Shown: positions 24,809 to 34,192, counted from the first letter of the stretch. The stretch: DNA of 64,000 nucleotides from JBKHXF01 sp046566145 (GCA_046566145.1 JBKHXF010000007.1:40586-104585), one strand, 5' to 3'. Translations and numbers: made by a program. Notes: a model not told the origin generated them from the letters alone.

Positions 24809-27600
24809 CAGCGCCGGAAGCGGTCGAGCGGGATCGTGATGAACAGGCCCGCGGCGGAGGCGACGGGCTCGCCCTCGGCGCCGTCCTCGTCGAGCGCGTA
24901 CGCCTCACCGGTGGCGTGGAGCTTGCGACCGTCGACGTCCACGACCCGGGCGCGGAAGCGCAGCGGCTGCCCGATCGGGGTCGCGGCGAGGTAGCGAACG
25001 GTGAGCTCGCCGGTGAACCCGGGCTCGCGCCGGAACGTCAGCAGGTACCCGAGCACGTCGTCGAAGATGGCCGCGACGATGCCGCCGTGGCTGCGCCCCG
25101 GTGCCCCCTCGAACGCGGCTCCGAGCGAGACCTCGGCCACCGCCTCGCCGTCCTCGAAGCGGACCTCGGTGGCGATGCCCATCGGGTTCCACGGGCCGGA
25201 CACGAAGCACTCGTCGAAGTGCACGACCCGGCCGCCGTGCTCCACGTCCTGCTCGAACATCTGCCGCTTCAGGCGCAGCAGGTCGCGCTGCCGGGCGGGC
25301 TGGGCCTCGAGGTCGGCGGCGACCCGGTCGGCCGCTGCGGCGACCCGCAGCAGCAGGTCCGCGTCGGCCTCGTGCCCCATCATCGCGTGACCGAGCCGTC
25401 GCAGGGCGGCGGCGGCTCGGGCACGCGGATCGTCGTCCGCCAGCGTGTCGGGCTGGGACACGGGTGCTCCTCGCGGCCGGGGACGGAGCCGGGGAGGATA
25501 CCCCTGCCGGTCGAGGTCTCCCGCCGGCGCCGTCGTCGCCTGCTCGACGACCGGCAGACGGAGCTGGAAGCAGGCCCCGGCGTCCGGCAGGGGCACGTAG
25601 ACGAGGTCACCACCGTGGGCCCGCGCCATCGTCCGGCCGATGTGGAGCCCCAGACCGACCGCTCCCCCGACGACCCGTTCGACCCCGGTCGCCTGCGTGA
25701 AGCGCTCGAAGATCCGGTCCTCGTCCTCGGCGCGCACCCCGGGCCCGTCGTCGCAGACGTCGACCACGGCGGTCCCGTCCGGGTGCCGCGCGACGACGAC
25801 CTGCACCCGCCCGCCAGCGGTCCCGTGCCGCAGGGCGTTGTCGACGAGGTTGTGCACGACGCGCCGGAGCTGTCCCGCGTCGCCGAGCACGACCACGTCC
25901 TGTTCCGGCACGGCGAGCTCGAGCCGGGCGGCGTCGTCCGGCGCGTACAGCGACAGGGCATCGCGGACGACGTCCGCCAGGTCGAGCCGGGCGAGGTGGG
26001 GTGTCGGTGCCTCGCCGGCGTCGATCTGGGCCGTCAGCAGCATGTCCTCGACCATCTCGACGAGCTGCTGGGCCTGCCGTTCCATCGCCGAGAGGTACCG
26101 GCGCTGGTCCTCCCGGCTCACGCCGTCGCCGAACCGGCGCAGCGTCCTGACGAACCCGAGCAGCCCGGTGAGCGGGGTCCTCAGGTCGTGGGTGATCCCG
26201 GCGATGTACTCGCGCTTCACGTGGTCGAGCTCGATGAGGTCGGCGACCGCACGCTGCTCGGTGGCGTAGAGGCGGGCGTGCTCGATCGCGAGGGCCGACT
26301 GCTGGGCCACCGCGGCCCCGACCTGGGTGCACAGCGAGGTGAAGCCACGCGGGTGCAGCACGGTGTGGGCGACGACGAGCACCCCCACGTCCCGCTTGCC
26401 GACGCGCAGCGGCAGCCCGAAGACGCTGACCGCGCCGCGCTCCCGGTGCCACGGCCCGTCGGCGAACTCGCAGCCCGCGGCGTCCTGCACCACGACGGCG
26501 TCCCCGCGGGAGAGCACCTCGAGCGCCATCCGGAGCCCTACCTCGTCGTCGAGGGTGAGGTCGGTCGCGTGCATCGAAGCGAGCGTGAGGTCGCCGTCGG
26601 CGTCACGGAGGTAGACCGCGGCGCGCTCGCACGACAGGGCCGAGGCCGCCTGGAGGGCGACGGCTCGCACGGTCGCGTCGAGGTCGAGCCCGGCCGTCGC
26701 CGCCACCGCCGCGGTGGCCTGCAGGATCTCGAGCTTGCCCTCGAGGTCGCCGACGAGCTCGGCGCGTTGGAGGGCGAGCCACGCCTCGTCCGCCACGACG
26801 CGCGCCACGGGGACCAGGGCAGGCTCGTCGGGCACCCCGTCCCCGAAGCAGACCGCGAGGACGGCGCCGCCACCCGCGGGTCCCATCGGCACGAACATCG
26901 TCGGCGCGCCGGCGCCGAGCAGGTCCGGCCCGGACGACGCGAACCCCACGGTCCCGCGCGCCGCGAGCGACCACGGGGCGTCGTTCTCCGCGAGGTCGAG
27001 CTCGAGGCGCTCGGCCTCCTCCTGGTACCCCCCGAGCGCCCGACTGCCGTGCAGGTGCGCACCGCCGGTGCAGCGCGCGAGGACCGCCCCGCCGTTGGCC
27101 CCCAGAACATCACGGACGGCGTCGGCGATGACGCGCAGGACGTCCTCCTCGCGCACCGCCTCGACCAGCGCCCGGGAGAACCCGGTGCGACGGTCGTGCA
27201 GCGCCTCGTCGTGGCTCGCCGGCCGGAAGAACAGCGCGAGGTGCCGGCCTGACGGCAGGTCGACCGGGACCGCAGCCGTCAGCACGACCGTCACGACGGT
27301 GCCGTCGGGCCGCACCCGTCTCGCCGTGCGCCCCTGGCCGACCGACCCGCCGCGCAGCAGCGACTCGAGGACGGGGGCGATGCGCTCCCGCTCCGCCGGG
27401 TCGACGGACGGATCCGGACGACCGAGGACGTCCGCAGCTCGCCAGCCGAGCGCCCGCTCGGCGCCACGGCTCCAGCCCTGCACGGTGTGGTCGCCGTCGA
27501 CGAGGACCACGGCCTCGGGGTTGGCCTCCAGCAGCAGGGAGGCGACGAGGTCGGGCTCGGCGTGCCACGCCGTCCCGTACCCCTCCGGCCGAGTCCCCAC
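24808..27600 (-). CDS. PAS-GAF-GAF sensor histidine kinase read in frame into a PaaI-type thioesterase domain
   Basis: One uninterrupted frame of 930 codons. Residues 15-115 look like PAS (VVLVDGDHTVQGWSRGAERALGW); two GAF domains fill about 135-285 and 295-450. HisKA has phospho-acceptor H471 in THDLRTPLTGLLGF. HATPase follows with VVHNLVDNALRHG, DDGPGV and GLGLHIG, ending near 695 (CFQLRLPVVEQ). About 18 Pro/Arg-rich residues later the frame enters a hotdog thioesterase of 217 residues (APGRSHGGIVAAIFDDVLGY). The start is GTG 27600 with GGGAGG. The kinase has no stop of its own. A strong internal start (25461) suggests the thioesterase is, or also is, made separately. No response regulator is adjacent. 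It could be a true fusion, a lost stop, or two nested products. Confidence 0.75.
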   Translation of the reverse strand: MGTRPEGYGTAWHAEPDLVASLLLEANPEAVVLVDGDHTVQGWSRGAERALGWRAADVLGRPDPSVDPAERERIAPVLESLLRGGSVGQGRTARRVRPDGTVVTVVLTAAVPVDLPSGRHLALFFRPASHDEALHDRRTGFSRALVEAVREEDVLRVIADAVRDVLGANGGAVLARCTGGAHLHGSRALGGYQEEAERLELDLAENDAPWSLAARGTVGFASSGPDLLGAGAPTMFVPMGPAGGGAVLAVCFGDGVPDEPALVPVARVVADEAWLALQRAELVGDLEGKLEILQATAAVAATAGLDLDATVRAVALQAASALSCERAAVYLRDADGDLTLASMHATDLTLDDEVGLRMALEVLSRGDAVVVQDAAGCEFADGPWHRERGAVSVFGLPLRVGKRDVGVLVVAHTVLHPRGFTSLCTQVGAAVAQQSALAIEHARLYATEQRAVADLIELDHVKREYIAGITHDLRTPLTGLLGFVRTLRRFGDGVSREDQRRYLSAMERQAQQLVEMVEDMLLTAQIDAGEAPTPHLARLDLADVVRDALSLYAPDDAARLELAVPEQDVVVLGDAGQLRRVVHNLVDNALRHGTAGGRVQVVVARHPDGTAVVDVCDDGPGVRAEDEDRIFERFTQATGVERVVGGAVGLGLHIGRTMARAHGGDLVYVPLPDAGACFQLRLPVVEQATTAPAGDLDRQGYPPRLRPRPRGAPVSQPDTLADDDPRARAAAALRRLGHAMMGHEADADLLLRVAAAADRVAADLEAQPARQRDLLRLKRQMFEQDVEHGGRVVHFDECFVSGPWNPMGIATEVRFEDGEAVAEVSLGAAFEGAPGRSHGGIVAAIFDDVLGYLLTFRREPGFTGELTVRYLAATPIGQPLRFRARVVDVDGRKLHATGEAYALDEDGAEGEPVASAAGLFITIPLDRFRR
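25459..25472 (-). promoter_or_regulatory. Internal ribosome binding site and GTG start for the thioesterase domain
   Basis: Within the kinase-thioesterase frame GAGGAG (25467-25472) precedes GTG 25461-25459 by five bases, giving a 217-residue stand-alone hotdog protein starting VSQPDTLADDD. The intervening translation (GYPPRLRPRPRGAP) looks like a read-through leader, and a TATCCT hexamer about 35 bases upstream could serve as a -10 box. Confidence 0.55.
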
Positions 27601-27734
27601 GACACCTCCCCATGGTCGGCGGGGACCGTAACGCCCCCCGGGCGCCGCCGTGCGTGTCCGGCGCAGGTCGGCGTCGTGCGGACGGCGACGTGCGGTGGCG
27701 GCTCACGTGGTCCGGAGCCCACCCAGCCCGTCGT

Positions 27735-29102
27735 TCAGCCGTGCCCGTCCTCGCGCTCGGGGGCGTCGTCAGCGACCACCTCGACCTGTCCGGCCCGCCG
27801 ACCATCGAGGGTCAGCACGCGCAGGCACCACCCGGCGACGTCGACCGCGTCGCCGCGCCGCAGGAGCCGGCCCTGCCGCTCCGTCAACCACCCGGACAGG
27901 GTCTCGGCGTCGCCCTCGGGCAGCCGCAGACCCGTGAGCCGCTCGAGCTCGTCGAGACGGAGCATCCCCTCGACCACCCACGCGCGCTCGTGGCTGCGGC
28001 GTCCACGGTCGCGCTCCGGGTCGAACTCGTCGGCGATCTCGCCGACGAGCTCCTCGAGCACGTCCTCGAGCGCGAGGAGCCCGGCGGTGCCCCCGAACTC
28101 GTCGACGACGAGGCAGGCGTGGGAGCGGTCGGCCCGCATGTCGCGCAGGAGGTGCTCGAGGTCACGGGACTCCGGGACGGCCGGCAGCGGGCGGAGCAGG
28201 TCCGCGACGGTCAGCTCGGCGAGCTCGTCCTCGGTGCGCATGAGCACGTCCTTGACGTGCACCAGGCCGGTGACGTGGTCGAGGTCGCCGTGGAACACGG
28301 GGAAGCGGGTGAAGCCCGTCTCGGCCGCGCGTTCGAGCACGTCCGCCGGCGAGGCCGTGTCGGGGACCGCCACCAGGTCGACGCGGGGCGTCATGGCGGC
28401 TTCCGCGTCGATCTCGGCCAGCCGCAGCGCGGCGGTGAGGACGCGGGCGTCCTGCGGCGCGAGCTGCCCGTGGCGTCGCGACTCCCGCAGCACCAGCAGC
28501 AGCTCGTCGGGGGTGTGCACGAGGCCGAGCTCGTCGACCGGCTCGACCCCGACGGCGCGCACCAGGACGTTCGCGGTCGAGTTCAGCAGGACGATCAGGG
28601 GCCGGAACAGGGTGATGAAGAGGCCGAAGCTCCGGGCGACCCGCAGCGAGACCATCTCGGCCTGCGCGAGCGCGAGGTTCTTCGGCGCCATCTCGCCGAC
28701 GACCATGTGCAGGAAGACCACCAGCGACAGGGCCAGGGCGAACGCGAGCGGACCGATGAGGCCGGCGGGCAGCCCGAGGTCGGCGAACCATCCCGCGAAG
28801 AGGGCCGCGACGGCGGGCTCCGCGACCGCGCCGAGACCGAGCGAGGCCATGGTGATGCCGAGCTGCGCACCGGAGAAGGTGATCGAGAGCTCCGTCAGGG
28901 CGGCCAGGGCGCGCACCGCCCGCGGGTCACCGTTGGCGGCCAGCTCCTCGACGCGGGCGCGGCGGGCCGCGAGCAGCGCGATCTCCGCCGCGACGAAGAA
29001 GCCGTTCGCGACGAGCAGGACGACGCCGACCACGACGGCGGTCCAGGAGAACTCCCCGTGCCCCCCGTCGGCGGCGACCGCGAGCAGCGTGACCGGGCTC
29101 AC
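27735..29102 (-). CDS. CorC/HlyC (CNNM-type) membrane protein, second of a tandem pair
   Basis: A 455-residue protein of the hemolysin-C/CorC family linked to Mg or Co transport. The N-terminal DUF21/CNNM membrane domain has four hydrophobic helices (VVVGVVLLVANGFFVAAEIALL ... LALSLVVFLHMVVGEMAPKN). Two CBS domains follow (MTPRVDLVAVPDTAS and ACLVVDEFGGTAGLLALEDVLEELVGEI), then a C-terminal CorC_HlyC domain (VVEGMLRLDELERLTGLRLP). Its start overlaps the stop of the upstream paralogue by four bases (ATGA), so the two are co-translated and may form a heterodimer. Confidence 0.9.
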   Translation of the reverse strand: MSPVTLLAVAADGGHGEFSWTAVVVGVVLLVANGFFVAAEIALLAARRARVEELAANGDPRAVRALAALTELSITFSGAQLGITMASLGLGAVAEPAVAALFAGWFADLGLPAGLIGPLAFALALSLVVFLHMVVGEMAPKNLALAQAEMVSLRVARSFGLFITLFRPLIVLLNSTANVLVRAVGVEPVDELGLVHTPDELLLVLRESRRHGQLAPQDARVLTAALRLAEIDAEAAMTPRVDLVAVPDTASPADVLERAAETGFTRFPVFHGDLDHVTGLVHVKDVLMRTEDELAELTVADLLRPLPAVPESRDLEHLLRDMRADRSHACLVVDEFGGTAGLLALEDVLEELVGEIADEFDPERDRGRRSHERAWVVEGMLRLDELERLTGLRLPEGDAETLSGWLTERQGRLLRRGDAVDVAGWCLRVLTLDGRRAGQVEVVADDAPEREDGHG

Positions 29103-30481
29103 GGCGCCACCTCCCCGTCGCGTCCGCCGGGGGCGGAGGTGCCGGCCGCCTCGCCGACCCCGGTCGACGGCTCGTCGTGGTCGACGAGTCGTCGGCTCAC
29201 GAGCAGCCGGCTGACGCGCACGCCGACGACCTCGGCGACCTCGAGGCGCCAGCCGTCCTCGACGACGTGGTCGCCGGGGTCCGGGATCCTCCCGAGCTGG
29301 TCGATGACGAAGCCCGCGACGGTCTCGTACTCCCCCTCGGGCAGCAGCACACCGACGAGGTCGCGCACCTGGTCGACGCGCAGCGCGCCGGTGACGAGGA
29401 AGCGGTCCCGGCCGACGCGCCGGACCAGGCCCTGCGTCCGGTCGAACTCGTCCTCGATGTCGCCGACGAGCTCCTCGAGCAGGTCCTCGACGGTGACGAT
29501 GCCAGCCGTGCCCCCGTACTCGTCGATGACGACCGCGAACGTGCGCCGCTCCACGCGCATCTGCCCGAGCAGCCGGCGCAGGCGCTCCGACTCGGGCACG
29601 ACGAGGGCGGGCTGCACGATCTCGCGCAGGGGGGTGGTGGCGCGGGCGTCCGGAGCGACCCCGAGCAGGTCCTTGATGTGCACCGTGCCGACGACGTCGT
29701 CGTCGCCGCCGGCGCGGACGGGGAAGCGGGAGTGGCCGGTGCGGCGAGCGGCGACCCGCAGGTCCTCGAGCGTGTCGGCCACGTCGAGGAAGACGACGTC
29801 GGGTCGCGGCACCATCACCTCGTTGGCGCGGCGGTCCCCGAGGTCCACGGCCCGCTCGAGCAGCTCGCCCTGGAACTCGGTGAGGCTGCCCTCGTCCCGG
29901 CTGGCGACGATGATGCGGGCCAGCTCCTCGGTCGAGTACCCACCGAGGAGCTCGTGCTGGACCTCGACGCGGAAGGCCTTGCGCGACAGCCAGGCGGCGG
30001 CCCGGTCGAACACCCGGATGATGGGACCCATCACGATCCCGAACGCGCGCATGGCACCAGCGACCGCGTACGACGTCGGCTCGGGCCGGGCGATCGCGAG
30101 GTTCTTCGGGGCGAGCTCGCCGAACAGCATCTGCACGATCGTCGACAGCAGGAACGCGAGCGTCAGCGCGACGGCGGTACGGGTCTGGTCGGGGAGGTCG
30201 AACAGCCGCAGCACCGGGTCGACCACGACACCACCGATGGCCTCCTCCGCGAGGAACCCGACGACGAGCGAGGTCGCGGTGATGCCGAACTGCGCCGCCG
30301 ACAGGACGAAGGAGATGTTCTGCAGCTCCTTCAGCGCGATGCGGGCACGCCGGTCACCGGCGGCTGCGGCCTCCTCGATGATGCCGCGACGGGACGCGAC
30401 GAGCGCGAACTCGGCCGCGACGAAGAGGCCGTTCGCGGCGATGAGGAGGAGCACGAGCGCGAGCGACTGCAGGGGGGTCAC
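29099..30481 (-). CDS. CorC/HlyC (CNNM-type) membrane protein, first of a tandem pair
   Basis: A 460-residue paralogue of the next gene with the same order: DUF21 membrane domain (LLLIAANGLFVAAEFALVASRRG; LAFLLSTIVQMLFGELAPKN), CBS pair (MVPRPDVVFLDVADT; FAVVIDEYGGTAGIVTVEDLLEELVGDIEDEF) and CorC_HlyC domain (LVTGALRVDQVRDLVGVLLPEG). GTG 30481 is the start. The C-terminal 30 residues are polar and probably disordered. A two-gene arrangement of such paralogues is common in actinobacteria. Function as Mg/Co efflux or transport regulator is a family inference. Confidence 0.9.
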   Translation of the reverse strand: MTPLQSLALVLLLIAANGLFVAAEFALVASRRGIIEEAAAAGDRRARIALKELQNISFVLSAAQFGITATSLVVGFLAEEAIGGVVVDPVLRLFDLPDQTRTAVALTLAFLLSTIVQMLFGELAPKNLAIARPEPTSYAVAGAMRAFGIVMGPIIRVFDRAAAWLSRKAFRVEVQHELLGGYSTEELARIIVASRDEGSLTEFQGELLERAVDLGDRRANEVMVPRPDVVFLDVADTLEDLRVAARRTGHSRFPVRAGGDDDVVGTVHIKDLLGVAPDARATTPLREIVQPALVVPESERLRRLLGQMRVERRTFAVVIDEYGGTAGIVTVEDLLEELVGDIEDEFDRTQGLVRRVGRDRFLVTGALRVDQVRDLVGVLLPEGEYETVAGFVIDQLGRIPDPGDHVVEDGWRLEVAEVVGVRVSRLLVSRRLVDHDEPSTGVGEAAGTSAPGGRDGEVAP

Positions 30482-30536
30482 ACGGGTCCCGGACGGTGGG
30501 TGGACGCGAGGAGGTCGGTCCGTGGATGGGCACGCG

Positions 30537-30555
30537 GTGCCCCCGAGCGGGGCAC
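30537..30555 (-). terminator. Possible hairpin between the lipoprotein and CorC genes
   Basis: Inverted repeat GTGCCCC-CGAGC-GGGGCAC in the 194-bp gap between two minus-strand units. It could terminate the lipoprotein mRNA (stop 30676) or lie in the CorC leader. Confidence 0.35.
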
Positions 30556-30675
30556 GACCCGGCGCAGGCTACTGCCCGTGGAGACGTGCCGGCACCGAGC
30601 CCACCGTCGGGCCCCGCCTCGGGCAGTGACCGGACGGGCGTGCAGGGCGAGGCCGGGCGGGTGTCAGGGCGGGGG

Positions 30676-31485
30676 TCAGGGGTTGACGTCCCCGGGCGTG
30701 AAGGTCGCGGTGCACCGGACCGGGACCCCGGCCGCGAGCGTCGCCGTGCGGGTCCCGCCGGCGGGCAACGCGATCTCGGGTCTCGGGGTGCGCACGTCGA
30801 GGTCGATCGGCACGTCGGTGGTCAGCCGGGCGCGGTCACCGAACCACAGGGTCAGCGTGATCGTCCCCTCGGCCCGCAGGCCGAGGCCCGACGGCGACAG
30901 GATGACGGCGCGGCAGCGCGCCTGCCGCTCGCCGGCGCTCGGATCGGCGTCGGCGGGCGCGGCGAGGCCCACGGCCACGACGGCGGCGCTGCCGCCCGGA
31001 CGCGCGGCGCTGGTGCTCTGGTCGACCCACGAGCGGGTCCCGTCGGCGGCCTCCGCGACCGTCCACGACTGCCCGTCCGCGACGCCGGCGGCCGCGAGGG
31101 TCGCCTGGGGGGTCGGCGACGGTGCCGGCCGGGCCGGGCGCGGCGACGCGGGGATGGTCGTCCGCGTCACGACCGGCGAGGACGCGGTCGTCGGGCTGGG
31201 CGGCTCGGTCGACACCGGGGTCTCGGTCGGTGCCTCGGTCGCGCCCCCGGTGCCCTCGGTCGACTCGCCGGGGAGCGCCTCGGTGCCCTCACCGGTCGGG
31301 GTCGCGTCCGGGGACGCCACCTCCGTGGGTCCGGCGGTGACCGCAGGCGTCGGGGACTCGGTGAGGACGGTCGGCAGCACCTCGGCGGGCTCCTCCTCGA
31401 CCCCGGAGGTCGTGACGGTGCACGCCGCGACCGTCACGGCGAGCACGCCGAGCAGCACGGTGAAGACAGGACGCTGGTGCGACAC
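30676..31485 (-). CDS. Putative lipoprotein with long Thr/Pro/Glu-rich tether
   Basis: A 269-residue protein starting VSHQRPVFTVLLGVLAVTVAACTVTT, a lipoprotein signal with a lipobox-like VAAC. About 110 residues of low-complexity Thr/Ser/Pro/Glu tether follow, then a C-terminal domain of about 120 residues (SWTVAEAADGTRSWVDQSTS ... AEGTITLTLWFGDRARLTTDVPIDLDV) that looks like an all-beta domain. Family not recognised. The start is GTG 31485 with GAGGGAG six bases upstream; a longer frame to 31530 puts charged residues ahead of the signal and is less likely. Probably anchored to the outer face of the membrane. Confidence 0.65.
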   Translation of the reverse strand: MSHQRPVFTVLLGVLAVTVAACTVTTSGVEEEPAEVLPTVLTESPTPAVTAGPTEVASPDATPTGEGTEALPGESTEGTGGATEAPTETPVSTEPPSPTTASSPVVTRTTIPASPRPARPAPSPTPQATLAAAGVADGQSWTVAEAADGTRSWVDQSTSAARPGGSAAVVAVGLAAPADADPSAGERQARCRAVILSPSGLGLRAEGTITLTLWFGDRARLTTDVPIDLDVRTPRPEIALPAGGTRTATLAAGVPVRCTATFTPGDVNP

Positions 31486-31561
31486 GGCACGCTCCCTCGA
31501 AAGATCCCCCGGCCCCCGACGGGAGGCCACGCGGCCACGCTACGTGGGACGACCCCCACGG

Positions 31562-32149
31562 TCACGTCGGTGCGTGCGCTCCCTGCTCCGGCACGACCGC
31601 GGAACGCAGTGCCACCGCGTGCCCCTCCAGGTCGACGCTGTCGTCGAGGAGCCAGGTCACCGCCGCCCCCAGGAGGCCGGCGAGGAGACGCTCGGCGCAG
31701 GCGCGGGCATCCGTCGCGTCGAGGTCCGGACGCTCGCGTGCCACGGCGTCGGCGAACCTCGCGACGCGGGTCCGGTGGGACCGGCGGACCCGGGAGGCGA
31801 GCGCCTCGTCGGTGAGCCCCCCCGCGAAGGCGAGCTGGAGGTAGATGCGCGCGACGGTGGCGGTCTCGGGGCTGGTGAAGAACGCCACGAACGCATCGAC
31901 GAGGTCGGCCACCGTCTCGCGCCCCAGCCCGGAGGGGTCGGGGTCGACGGCCGTGATGGCGTCGCGGACGACCTCGAGGACGGCCTGCTCCTTCGAGTCG
32001 AACAGGTTGTAGAAGCTGCCGGCGCCGACGCCGGCACGGTCGGTGATGGCCTTGAGGGTGACCCCGTCGAAGCCGACCTCGCCGAGCAGCTCGCGGGTCG
32101 CGGCGAGGATCCGCTCGCGCGTCTGGAGCCCCACGCGGTACCGGGCCAC
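31562..32149 (-). CDS. TetR family transcriptional repressor
   Basis: A 195-residue TetR regulator. The N-terminal helix-turn-helix reads TRERILAATRELLGEVGFDGVTLKAITDRAGVGAGSFYNLFDSKEQAV, and the C-terminal ligand domain has AFFTSPETATVARIYLQLAF. GTG 32149 is chosen because GAGGAGG sits seven bases upstream; the open frame extends to 32284. It is divergent from the FadE5-like acyl-CoA dehydrogenase, with a dyad operator (32213-32247) between them, so it most likely represses that gene and itself in response to an acyl-CoA or fatty acid. Confidence 0.9.
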   Translation of the reverse strand: MARYRVGLQTRERILAATRELLGEVGFDGVTLKAITDRAGVGAGSFYNLFDSKEQAVLEVVRDAITAVDPDPSGLGRETVADLVDAFVAFFTSPETATVARIYLQLAFAGGLTDEALASRVRRSHRTRVARFADAVARERPDLDATDARACAERLLAGLLGAAVTWLLDDSVDLEGHAVALRSAVVPEQGAHAPT

Positions 32150-32212
32150 CTCGACCACCTCCTCGTCTCGCTCGTCACCGGGCCGGTGCTCGTTCGTTCG
32201 AGTTGCTGAACT

Positions 32213-32247
32213 GGAGCGAACACTACAAGATGTAGCATACGCTCCAA
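32213..32247. promoter_or_regulatory. TetR-type operator dyad between the repressor and the acyl-CoA dehydrogenase
   Basis: A 35-bp dyad centred at 32230. Outer arms are TGGAGCG (32213-32219) and CGCTCCA (32241-32247); inner arms are CTACA (32224-32228) and TGTAG (32232-32236), both perfect. It is the most AT-rich stretch nearby and contains a TAGCAT -10-like hexamer for the rightward gene and TAGTGT for the leftward one. Confidence 0.75.
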
Positions 32248-32310
32248 GAGCTGGGGACGTGCCCGCCTCAGCTCCCGGCCGCACCGCACCGACACCTGCA
32301 GGAGACCCGC

Positions 32311-34179
32311 GTGAGCCACTACAAGAGCAACCTGCGCGACATCGAGTTCAACCTCTTCGAGGTGCTCGGGACCGGCGACTACCTCGGCGAGGGCCCGTTC
32401 GAGGCCATGGACGCCGGGACCGCCCGGATGCTGCTGGGCGAGGTCGACCGCTTCACGCGCGAGTCGATCTGGGCCGACTCCTTCGTCCCGGCCGACCGTG
32501 AGCCGCTCGTCCTCGACAGCGAGACGGGCGACATCACCATCCCCGAGTCCCTGCACCGGGCGCTCGAGGCCTACTACGACGCCGGCTGGCACACCCTCCC
32601 CCTGCCGACCCACCTCGGCGGCTTCGGCGCGCCCCCGACCATCCGCTGGGCCACCACCGAGCTGTTCGCCGGCGGCCACGCGACCGCGTCGCTGTGGCCC
32701 ATCGGCGCCCTGATGGCCTGGATCATCGACCAGATCGGCACCGAGGGGCAGAAGTCCCGGTTCTCGATGAACATGATCGAGAAGCGCTGGGGCGGGACCA
32801 TGGTCCTCACCGAGCCCGACGCGGGCTCCGACGTCGGCGCCGGCGTCACGAAGGCCGTGAAGGTCGAGGAGAACGGGCCGGACGACCTCGGCTCGGTGTG
32901 GCACATCGAGGGCGTGAAGCGCTTCATCACCTCGGCGGACGCGCAGACGCACGAGAACACCGTCCACCTCGTGCTCGCCCGCCCCGAGGGCGAGGGCCCG
33001 GGCACCAAGGGCCTGCGGCTCTACATCGTGCCGAAGTTCCTCGTGAACGAGGACGGCTCGCTGGGTGAGCGCAACGGCGTCCGGGTGTCCAACATCGAGA
33101 AGAAGATGGGCATCAAGGGCTCGGCGACCTGCGAGCTCACGATGGGCGACAAGCAGCCGTGCATCGGCTACCTCGCGGGGGAGCTCGACGAGGGCGGCGC
33201 CGGCATCCGCCAGATGTTCCGCGTCATCGAGTACGCGCGCATGATGGTCGGCACCAAGGCCATGGCGACGCTGTCGACCGGCTACCTCAACGCCCTCGAG
33301 TACGCGAAGCTGCGCGTCCAGGGCCCCGACATGACCGAGATGGCCGACAAGACCGCGCCGAAGGTCACCATCATCAACCACCCGGACGTGCGTCGGATGC
33401 TGATGGAGCAGAAGGCACACGCCGAGGGCATGCGCGCCCTGGTGCTGTACGCCGGGTGGATCCAGGACCAGGCCGTGCTCACCGAGGACGACCCCGAGGC
33501 GCACGCCGCCTGGATCGCCCGTGAGGACCTGTTCCTGCCGATGGTCAAGGGGTACTGCTCGGAGAAGGCGTACGAGCTGCTCGGCAACTCCTCGCTGCAG
33601 ACCTTCGGCGGCTCCGGCTTCACGCAGGACTACCCGGTCGAGCAGTACATCCGGGACGCCAAGATCGACACCCTGTACGAGGGCACGACCGCGATCCAGG
33701 CCCTCGACCTGCTGTTCCGCAAGATCGTCAAGGACCAGGGCGCGACGCTGACCTGGCTGTCGGAGCAGGTCAAGGAGCTCGCCAAGGCCGGCGGTGCCGA
33801 CGACGCCTTCGCGTTCGAGCGGGAGCGCCTCGGCGCGGCCCTCGAGGACGTGCAGGGCCACCTCGGCGCCCTCATCGGCCCGGCGATGGCGTCGATGCAG
33901 CCCGAGCAGCGGACCGAGGTCTACAAGACCGGCCTGCACTCGACCGCGTTCCTGATGTCGCTGTCCGAGCTGGTGATCGGCTGGCTGCTGCTCCGCCAGG
34001 CCGAGGTGGCCCAGGCGAAGCTCGCCGACGCCGCCGGCGCGGACGCGGAGTTCTACGCCGGCAAGGTCGCTGCGGCCCGCTACTTCGCGAAGGCCGTGCT
34101 GCCCAAGGCCACCCTGCGTCGCACGCAGGCCGAGGCCGAGGACGGCGCCCTGATGGAGCTCTCCGACGCGGCGTTCTGA
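32311..34179 (+). CDS. Acyl-CoA dehydrogenase, FadE5-like long form
   Basis: A 622-residue acyl-CoA dehydrogenase with a C-terminal extension, of the size and type of mycobacterial FadE5. It catalyses FAD-dependent alpha,beta-dehydrogenation of acyl-CoAs in beta-oxidation. Motifs are MVLTEPDAGSDVGAGVTKA, ITSADAQTHENTVHLVLARPEG and KIDTLYEGTTAIQALDLLF, the last with the Glu-Gly-Thr segment near the catalytic base. The extra C-terminal helical domain is residues 480-622. GTG 32311 (VSHYKSNLRD) is the start. Expression is probably controlled by the divergent TetR gene through the shared operator. A very strong terminator follows. Confidence 0.92.
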   Translation: MSHYKSNLRDIEFNLFEVLGTGDYLGEGPFEAMDAGTARMLLGEVDRFTRESIWADSFVPADREPLVLDSETGDITIPESLHRALEAYYDAGWHTLPLPTHLGGFGAPPTIRWATTELFAGGHATASLWPIGALMAWIIDQIGTEGQKSRFSMNMIEKRWGGTMVLTEPDAGSDVGAGVTKAVKVEENGPDDLGSVWHIEGVKRFITSADAQTHENTVHLVLARPEGEGPGTKGLRLYIVPKFLVNEDGSLGERNGVRVSNIEKKMGIKGSATCELTMGDKQPCIGYLAGELDEGGAGIRQMFRVIEYARMMVGTKAMATLSTGYLNALEYAKLRVQGPDMTEMADKTAPKVTIINHPDVRRMLMEQKAHAEGMRALVLYAGWIQDQAVLTEDDPEAHAAWIAREDLFLPMVKGYCSEKAYELLGNSSLQTFGGSGFTQDYPVEQYIRDAKIDTLYEGTTAIQALDLLFRKIVKDQGATLTWLSEQVKELAKAGGADDAFAFERERLGAALEDVQGHLGALIGPAMASMQPEQRTEVYKTGLHSTAFLMSLSELVIGWLLLRQAEVAQAKLADAAGADAEFYAGKVAAARYFAKAVLPKATLRRTQAEAEDGALMELSDAAF

Positions 34180-34192
34180 CCCACGCACGGAT

